Source: Pantoea agglomerans (GTDB taxonomy: Bacteria; Pseudomonadota; Gammaproteobacteria; Enterobacterales; Enterobacteriaceae). Taken from it: a DNA stretch of 64,000 bases. Under the pieces are notes generated by a model. The model was not told where the DNA came from. It searched no databases and saw nothing but the letters and a program-made list of their open reading frames with translations. Below, one piece after another: positions 59,440-64,000 of the stretch (the first letter of the stretch is position 1; every line of letters starts with the position of its first letter). A program made the translations under genes and the position numbers. The DNA lies in contig NZ_CP090210.1 in NCBI RefSeq assembly GCF_021397715.1, positions 1 through 64,000 on the forward strand. The letters run 5' to 3'.

Positions 59440-59469
59440 AAAAAAAAGACGATGCCGTGAAGCATCGTC
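59440..59469 (-). terminator. Terminator of the psiB-psiA-like operon
   Basis: Read leftward, gacgatgc / gcatcgtc around a 6-base loop, then eight T residues. It insulates the RT module from upstream transcription, so the module must have its own promoter. Confidence 0.9.
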
Positions 59470-59616
59470 AAAACGGATTTGCCATCAATGTGTATCCCTG
59501 GTGAAGGATTTGAACACTATCGGCGCCACAGCCTCAAACATTAACAGGTCTGACCGGTCGAGATATTCTGTCTTCATGCAGGCGCAGACAGTTGACTGAC
59601 GGAATGCTCTTTATTC

Positions 59617-60018
59617 TCAATCAGTCCGGGCACGCTGGCGCCACACCCACGTCATATCCAGCAGATCGTTCACCCGCACGCCACGACGCCGCCAGTGCGA
59701 GTACCATTGCCGGTATGTGCGAACTGACTGGCTGGCCAGCGCCGTTTCGGCCTCACAGATAAGTCTTTCCTGCACTTCAGCCTGGTGCATCAATGCCAGT
59801 GAAGTTCGTCGTTCTGGCGCTACAGAAGCGGGCCGCCCGATATTCTCAGGCAGGCTCAGCAACGTGATTACAGGGGGGCATGCGTTATCCTTTTTTGCTG
59901 CCATCCTCGCCTGGGCTACAGACTGCGCAGGGCGTGAAAATACATCGTGCAGCCTGCAGACCCTGTGCCACTGAGGATAAAGGGGAGGCGCTGCAGGTAC
60001 TATCATGACGGTATTCAT
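59617..60018 (-). CDS. Short PsiA-like protein
   Basis: 133 residues whose ATG overlaps the psiB stop (ATGA), the F order psiB-psiA. Only the C-terminal features of PsiA are visible (VRTYRQWYSHWRRRGVRVNDLLDMTWVW, like the GSWYGRWSDR part of F PsiA). The central and final thirds are reduced. It may be a shortened paralogue of the full PsiA at 49584. Confidence 0.65.
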   Translation of the reverse strand: MNTVMIVPAAPPLYPQWHRVCRLHDVFSRPAQSVAQARMAAKKDNACPPVITLLSLPENIGRPASVAPERRTSLALMHQAEVQERLICEAETALASQSVRTYRQWYSHWRRRGVRVNDLLDMTWVWRQRARTD

Positions 60019-60557
60019 ACGCGCGCTCCTTTTCTGCCCAGTACCGCCACGATTTCCGCTGGCGTAATGCCCGCTGAGACCATCTCTTCAATGCGCGTCA
60101 GCAGCCGGCCGATGGTTTCCGGCTCAAACTGTTCGGTGTTCAGAACGTACAGCCCGGTGTGATCGGGATTTATCCAGATAAGCCCGTGCCAGAACGGCGA
60201 CTCGCTGCCCGGGCTCAGGATGTCGAGCGTGACGAGCGGATTTTTGCGGTGCGTCAGACGGAGATGAACCGGGAACACCCCGCCCCACTCTCCCCGGCAT
60301 TCGCAGTCGGTAAGCCAGGCATTGCTGAGCTGCAGGGCGTTCAGCACGGTCCCGCACAGCCGCCGGCGAAACTCCTCGCCGCGCGCGCTGTAGGCCTCAA
60401 AGTCGCCCGGCGTGAATGCCTTAAGACGTTGCAGTGTCACGCTTTCATCGCGTGTCAGTTCGCTGCCGCAGCAGCTGCGGTAGCCGCCGCGCTGGCGGCC
60501 GTAATACGCGGAGGTCTTGCCGTTACGAATTTTTTCTTTAGACTGAGTCGCTGACAT
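60015..60557 (-). CDS. psiB: SOS inhibitor PsiB
   Basis: 180 residues; the last ~145 match PsiB (144 residues in F): ECRGEWGGVFPVHLRLTH, then LDILSPG and the C-terminal ITPAEIVAVL helix. An N-terminal extension of about 35 basic residues (RNGKTSAYYGRQRGGYR) is unusual. PsiB binds RecA and blocks SOS induction while single-stranded plasmid DNA enters. GAGG lies 8 bases before the ATG. Confidence 0.87.
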   Translation of the reverse strand: MSATQSKEKIRNGKTSAYYGRQRGGYRSCCGSELTRDESVTLQRLKAFTPGDFEAYSARGEEFRRRLCGTVLNALQLSNAWLTDCECRGEWGGVFPVHLRLTHRKNPLVTLDILSPGSESPFWHGLIWINPDHTGLYVLNTEQFEPETIGRLLTRIEEMVSAGITPAEIVAVLGRKGARV

Positions 60558-60706
60558 ATCGAGTTCCTCATAATTTGATTGTCATGCCCTGCGCGGAGTG
60601 ACAGCTCCGCCAGGGCAACCATCCCGGCCGTTCCGGCCGCATTTCTGCTTCGTTTACCTGCTGTTTTCACCTGATTCGCTGCCTCGCGTGAGCAAAGCCG
60701 CGTCAT

Positions 60707-61270
60707 TCAGAACGGGATGTCGTCGTCAAAATCTGCCGGCGGATAATTACCCTGCGGCGGTGCCTGGGGTTCCGGCTGCGGCTGAGCCGCGCTGCGACCG
60801 CCCTTACCGCCTTTGCCGCCGTTACCTTTTGCTGCAGGCGGCTGCTGAGGCTGAGCGTTTTGCTGCCCGCTGAACTGCTGTCCTGTCTGTGCGCCTGTGT
60901 TGCCTCCACGCCCGCCCAGCATCTGCATGGTGCCGCCGACGTTCACCACCACTTCTGTGGTATAGCGATCCTGACCGCTCTGGTCCTGCCACTTGCGCGT
61001 GCGCAGCTGGCCCTCGATGTAGACCTGCGAGCCCTTGCGCAGGTACTCCCCCGCCACCTCTGCGAGCTTTCCGAACAGCACCACGCGGTGCCACTCCGTG
61101 ATTTCTTTGCTCTCGCCGGTCTGCCTGTCGCGCCAGCTTTCCGACGTGGCCAGCGTGATGTTTGCGACCGCGCCGCCGTTCGGCATGTAGCGCACCTCCG
61201 GGTCCTGTCCCAGATTGCCGACCAGGATGACCTTGTTGACGCCTCGTGAAGCCATGTTCGTTCTCCTCAT
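60707..61270 (-). CDS. ssb: Single-stranded DNA-binding protein
   Basis: 187 residues: an OB-fold (NKVILVGNLGQDPEVRYMPNG, SWRDRQTGESKEITEWHRVVLFGK), a Gln/Gly/Pro linker, and the acidic tip DFDDDIPF that binds partner proteins. It is a standard leading-region gene that coats the incoming strand. Upstream is a vestige of the QNVNT leader out of frame with ssb. Confidence 0.97.
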   Translation of the reverse strand: MRRTNMASRGVNKVILVGNLGQDPEVRYMPNGGAVANITLATSESWRDRQTGESKEITEWHRVVLFGKLAEVAGEYLRKGSQVYIEGQLRTRKWQDQSGQDRYTTEVVVNVGGTMQMLGGRGGNTGAQTGQQFSGQQNAQPQQPPAAKGNGGKGGKGGRSAAQPQPEPQAPPQGNYPPADFDDDIPF

Positions 61271-61560
61271 GCTGTTGGGGTTTTAACCACGTCACCCGTT
61301 GAGTTTCGGGAGCCGCGGTGTTGACGTTTTGTGGAAATCGGCTGGTTTTTTACTCCGGTATTCACTTCACCCGTTTGAGATCCTTCGCCGCGTGGGCGTA
61401 AACCAGCGCGGGTGACGGCAGGCGTCCAGGGCGACGGGGACATTTATTTCTGGTCTAACGCAGTGGCCGGAAATAAATTTTCACGGCGTTCACTTCACCC
61501 TGGAGGACTACGGCGCCTGTGCTTGTCTCAGCCCCGGCGAAAGGACTTAAACCGGTGAAG
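61271..61560 (-). promoter_or_regulatory. ssb upstream region with a vestigial QNVNT leader and inverted repeat
   Basis: Sequence coding for QNVNTAAPE lies at about 61309-61336 but has lost its ATG (ttcc in its place) and stays in a frame other than ssb. An inverted repeat, atttatttctgg / ccggaaataaat (61442-61478, 11 of 12 pairs), corresponds to the stems before the other leader genes, with an ACTTCACC box beside it. Confidence 0.65.
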
Positions 61561-61938
61561 TCCGGCGGAAAATAACAGCACGATGCAGCGGCAACGGCGG
61601 CTGAGCGGCAGCGAAACGGCGTTGCGCCTCAGAGCGACGGCGGATTCAGGCCGTCGCGGTTCGCGCCAGCCTGTGGGCTGGCTGCAGCCCCTGCCCTGCC
61701 GTGTATGTGTCTGGTCCGGGTTTTATGCGGTACTGCCGGCAGCAGTTCAGCCGGCAGCCTCCCGGCGCACACGCGCCGGGCAAATACAGATGAGAATGAG
61801 AAAGGCGGGTTGAAAGGGTTTCAAGACATACTCCTTATGCGACAGCTCCCTGAAAATGAACATTAATCATACACAACAGGCTTCGCTTAAAAACCCTGCA
61901 ATGGTCTTTTCAGACGACCGCCAGCACGCTGTGCCTTC
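61561..61938. other. Non-coding stretch between the ssb promoter region and Frpo-like copy 9
   Basis: No supported gene. GC-rich to 61790, then AT-richer. Short leftward or rightward frames lack ribosome sites. Confidence 0.35.
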
Positions 61939-62055
61939 AGCCCTCAGACCCCAGCCGGCAGGCCCGGAACGCGTCGCGCGGTCCGGTGAAGCTTACCGGC
62001 TCTGCCGGTTAGCTGAATGGGGCTGACGACCCGATCAGGGGAGCCGAAGGGGGCC
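61939..62055 (+). repeat. Frpo-like structured repeat, copy 9
   Basis: Divergent copy: ccgga/tccgg with a longer loop, accggc/gccggt kept, and the cccggc/gccggg hairpin shortened to gacccgatcagggga. It is the farthest copy from oriT and lies upstream of ssb. Confidence 0.68.
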
Positions 62056-62056
62056 C

Positions 62057-62102
62057 TTATCCACATCTTCCCTGCACATCCCGCGCGTAAAGCTGTGGAT
62101 AA
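62057..62102. promoter_or_regulatory. Pair of inverted DnaA boxes
   Basis: TTATCCACA at 62057-62065 and TGTGGATAA at 62094-62102, both perfect and facing each other. They lie right at the end of Frpo-like copy 9, where lagging-strand priming or a DnaA-dependent function could occur. Confidence 0.65.
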
Positions 62103-62256
62103 ACATCTGCAGCCCTTTCCCGATGGTGCATGCAAACAAACGGTTAATTTATGAGCTGTCGTTTCGCTGTAAATCTTTATAAATCAATGGCTGTATTTTC
62201 TTCCCGACGGTGAGGATCAAGCGACTTCTTGCGCGTATCAGGAAGCCAGCTAATAA

Positions 62257-62276
62257 TACTGTAAATACATACAGCG
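62257..62276 (+). promoter_or_regulatory. LexA box of the second umuD
   Basis: tactgtaaatacatacag fits CTG-N10-CAG with consensus flanks, 20 bases upstream of the umuD start. SOS control is therefore expected. Confidence 0.85.
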
Positions 62277-62296
62277 CTTTAACAGGGATTTTAGCT

Positions 62297-62737
62297 ATGT
62301 TTAACGCCTTTGAGTTGATGCACCCGGCGGACAATCCGCCGCCCAGCTTCAGGCCTCTTTTTCTGGAACGTGTTCCCTGCGGGTTTCCCTCACCCTGTCA
62401 GGACTACGCGGAACAGGAGCTCGATCTCAACGAATATCTTATAGCCCACCGGGCAAGCACCTTTTTCCTGCGCGCGCAGGGCAACAGCATGCAGGACATT
62501 GGCCTGTACGACGGCGACCTGCTTATTGTCGATCGCTCCCTGACGCCGGAGCACAACGACGTGGTTATCGCCGAGCTTTACGGCGAATTCACGGTAAAGC
62601 GCCTTTTGCTTACGCCGAAGGGGCCCGTTCTGCAGCCCATGAATCCCGCCTATCCCGTCATTATTCCGGACCCGGACACGCTTGAGATCTTCGGCGTAGT
62701 GGTGCATTTCGTGCATACCCCCCGCAAAAGGAACTGA
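62297..62737 (+). CDS. umuD: UmuD (self-cleaving polymerase V subunit)
   Basis: 146 residues from the ATG at 62297; the start is chosen because it lies just after the LexA box, and the frame upstream would run through it. The Cys-Gly cleavage site (VPCGFPSP), the nucleophile in QGNSMQD and the lysine in GEFTVKRLL are all present, so it should be cut to UmuD' during SOS. It is followed by a broken umuC one base away. Confidence 0.95.
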   Translation: MFNAFELMHPADNPPPSFRPLFLERVPCGFPSPCQDYAEQELDLNEYLIAHRASTFFLRAQGNSMQDIGLYDGDLLIVDRSLTPEHNDVVIAELYGEFTVKRLLLTPKGPVLQPMNPAYPVIIPDPDTLEIFGVVVHFVHTPRKRN

Positions 62738-62738
62738 C

Positions 62739-62966
62739 ATGTTTGGCCTGATTGATGTGAACAGCTTTTACGCCAGCGCGGAGAAGGTATTCCGGCCCGA
62801 CCTGAAAAATGCGCCGGTGGCCATCCTGTCGAACAACGACGGCTGCGTTATCGCACGCAGCAAGGAAGCCAAAAAGTACGTGAAAATGGGCGATCCGTGG
62901 TTCAAGATAAAGAACCAGCATTTCCCTGAGAAAATCCATATATTTTCAAGCAATTACGCTCTATAG
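62739..62966 (+). pseudogene. umuC: UmuC, truncated at residue ~75
   Basis: A normal start (FGLIDVNSFYASAEKVFRPDL) runs to IFSSNYAL and then meets a TAG just past the ctctat codons. The sequence beyond is unrelated and leads into a recombinase gene. The element inserted within a strongly conserved part of umuC. The remaining 75 residues cannot form a polymerase. Confidence 0.93.
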
Positions 62967-63036
62967 TAAGTTAAGTGGAATGCAACATCTTCGGTATAAA
63001 CTTTAATCAGTTGTTATGAACTGAAAGGGGAAGCCC

Positions 63037-64000
63037 GTGAACACCACCATGCATTCCACATCTGCACTTCTGCTGACTGAGCAATGGCTTAAAATTCTTT
63101 CGAATCTAGGAAGAGCCAGCGCAACTATCAAAGCCTATCAAAGTGCCCTGACGCATTTTTTGGCCTTCTGTGAAATACATGTTATTGCTCCGGAAAGGGC
63201 TTCCTTTGAGGACATGGCAGCATATATCCGCCCTCAGCTCCCTGATATGCCGTCATCCGTTGCCAGCGCCACACTCCAGCTGCGCATTTCAGCTCTTCGC
63301 CTCTGGTATGACTTTCTGATTTATCAGGATTTATGCAGTCTCAATCCGTTGCCCCGTTCGGGGTTGCCTGGTGCCCATTATACCGGGCGTGGCCTGATTC
63401 CTCGTATCACCCGCCTCCCCGTTATTCCCGATGACGGGCAGTGGCTCAGGTTCCTGAAGCACGTTTCTGCCGCGTCTCTGCGTGACCGGCTGATACTTGC
63501 TCTGGCTTATTATGGCGCGCTCCGGCGCACGGAAGTGACGGCTCTTAGGCTTGAGGATATTGATCTTGCTCACCGCCTGATCCGCATCCGCGCAGAGACG
63601 ACGAAAAACAGACGGGAAAGAATAGTCTGCTACAGCGCCGACGTTACGCCGGTACTGGCAAACCATTTTCGGCAGCTACGGCTGGCAGGCTGGTCAGGTG
63701 GTGCTCTGTTCCGTTCCGCCTCTGACCGTAATTATGGCGCTCCTCTCTCGTTCTGGAGCTGGAGTAAAACCGTGCGAAAATGGGCGACAGAGACTGATCA
63801 GCCAGACATCACCACGCATACTTTCCGGCATCTCCGGCTGACGCACCTGGCGCGGGCCGGATGGAAACTGCATGAACTGGCTACGTATGCGGGGCACAGG
63901 GACCCACGCACCACACAAATTTATATTCATCTGTCGGGAACGGATATGGCTGCCCGAATGGCTGCTGCCGTAGCTGAAACCGACCGGAAGATCGCAGGAC
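63037..64000 (+). CDS. Tyrosine recombinase of the element inserted in umuC (3' end beyond the window)
   Basis: At least 321 residues from a GTG with AGGGGA upstream (an ATG four codons later is possible). The N-terminal SAM-like domain is followed by the catalytic set: Arg in GALRRTEV, Lys in TTKNRRERI, HTFRH, the GHRDPRTTQ His and the YIHL Tyr. All are present, so it should be active. It lies 70 bases after the umuC junction. The element may be of the recombinase-trio or integrative type; only its left end is visible. Confidence 0.9.
   Translation, partial: MNTTMHSTSALLLTEQWLKILSNLGRASATIKAYQSALTHFLAFCEIHVIAPERASFEDMAAYIRPQLPDMPSSVASATLQLRISALRLWYDFLIYQDLCSLNPLPRSGLPGAHYTGRGLIPRITRLPVIPDDGQWLRFLKHVSAASLRDRLILALAYYGALRRTEVTALRLEDIDLAHRLIRIRAETTKNRRERIVCYSADVTPVLANHFRQLRLAGWSGGALFRSASDRNYGAPLSFWSWSKTVRKWATETDQPDITTHTFRHLRLTHLARAGWKLHELATYAGHRDPRTTQIYIHLSGTDMAARMAAAVAETDRKIAG

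Noticed and set aside
59488..59530. tRNA-like 3' end (gttcaaatc with a following cca) on the - strand
   Set aside because: The flanking bases do not form the five-pair T stem and no acceptor or anticodon arm can be built.
44554..62055. CRISPR array interpretation of the nine repeats
   Set aside because: The repeats are 115-190 bases long, spaced by kilobases and show compensated hairpins; no short regular spacers or cas genes are present.

Overview
The window is a large part of an F-type conjugative plasmid from an enterobacterium (order Enterobacterales). The evidence is an almost complete F-like transfer operon, an F-type oriT, an IncFII-type RepA1/CopB/CopA control region, a second RepFIB-type iteron replicon, an IS1 and a PsiB/PsiA/SSB leading region. 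I cannot name the host species. Enterobacter-, Klebsiella- or Pantoea-like hosts would all fit. The window is linear and its right edge cuts through a gene.

Layout. 1-3.3 kb: a DUF1173 gene converging on a leftward umuD'-like/umuC operon. 3.4-5.5 kb: RepFIB-like repA with iterons on both sides, then a small protein with a degenerate RNase H-like look. 5.5-6.3 kb: what looks like a complete type I toxin-antitoxin locus with a divergent antisense RNA. 6.5-8.2 kb: a DsrE-like exported protein and an IS1 that truncates another gene. 8.7-11 kb: the IncFII-type replicon. 11-39.6 kb: the transfer operon, read right to left from traA to traI, with F-like gene order but no recognisable traY, traJ, traQ, traT, traX or finO. 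39.6-42.05 kb: a divergent promoter region, a regulator with five helix-turn-helix repeats, traM and oriT.

42-62 kb is the leading region, the part that enters the recipient first. The nic-like sequence and the gene directions imply that the + strand is transferred rightwards, so leftward (- strand) genes can be transcribed from the incoming single strand. It contains nine copies of a strongly folding, covarying repeat that resembles the F single-stranded promoter Frpo. Six unrelated genes (a RadC-like protein, a ParB-like protein, a DUF3560 protein and three unknowns) start with nearly the same 10-17 residue leader, and a vestige of that leader lies before ssb. AT-rich cargo genes sit between repeat copies, including a reverse transcriptase with a tiny overlapping upstream gene and a structured leader. 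The region also holds ssb, psiB, two psiA-like genes, a methyltransferase and several small unknown genes.

62-64 kb: a LexA-controlled umuD followed by a umuC cut by a tyrosine-recombinase element that runs off the window.

How it works together: two replicons maintain the plasmid. The tra operon builds the pilus and mating-pair channel, and TraM, TraI and TraD process and pump the + strand. The leading region is organised for immediate expression in the recipient, with SOS inhibition, single-strand protection and cargo. The strongest candidates for something new are the RT module (58.1-59.45 kb), the type I toxin-antitoxin locus (5.79-6.32 kb) and the repeat-plus-leader modules of the leading region.
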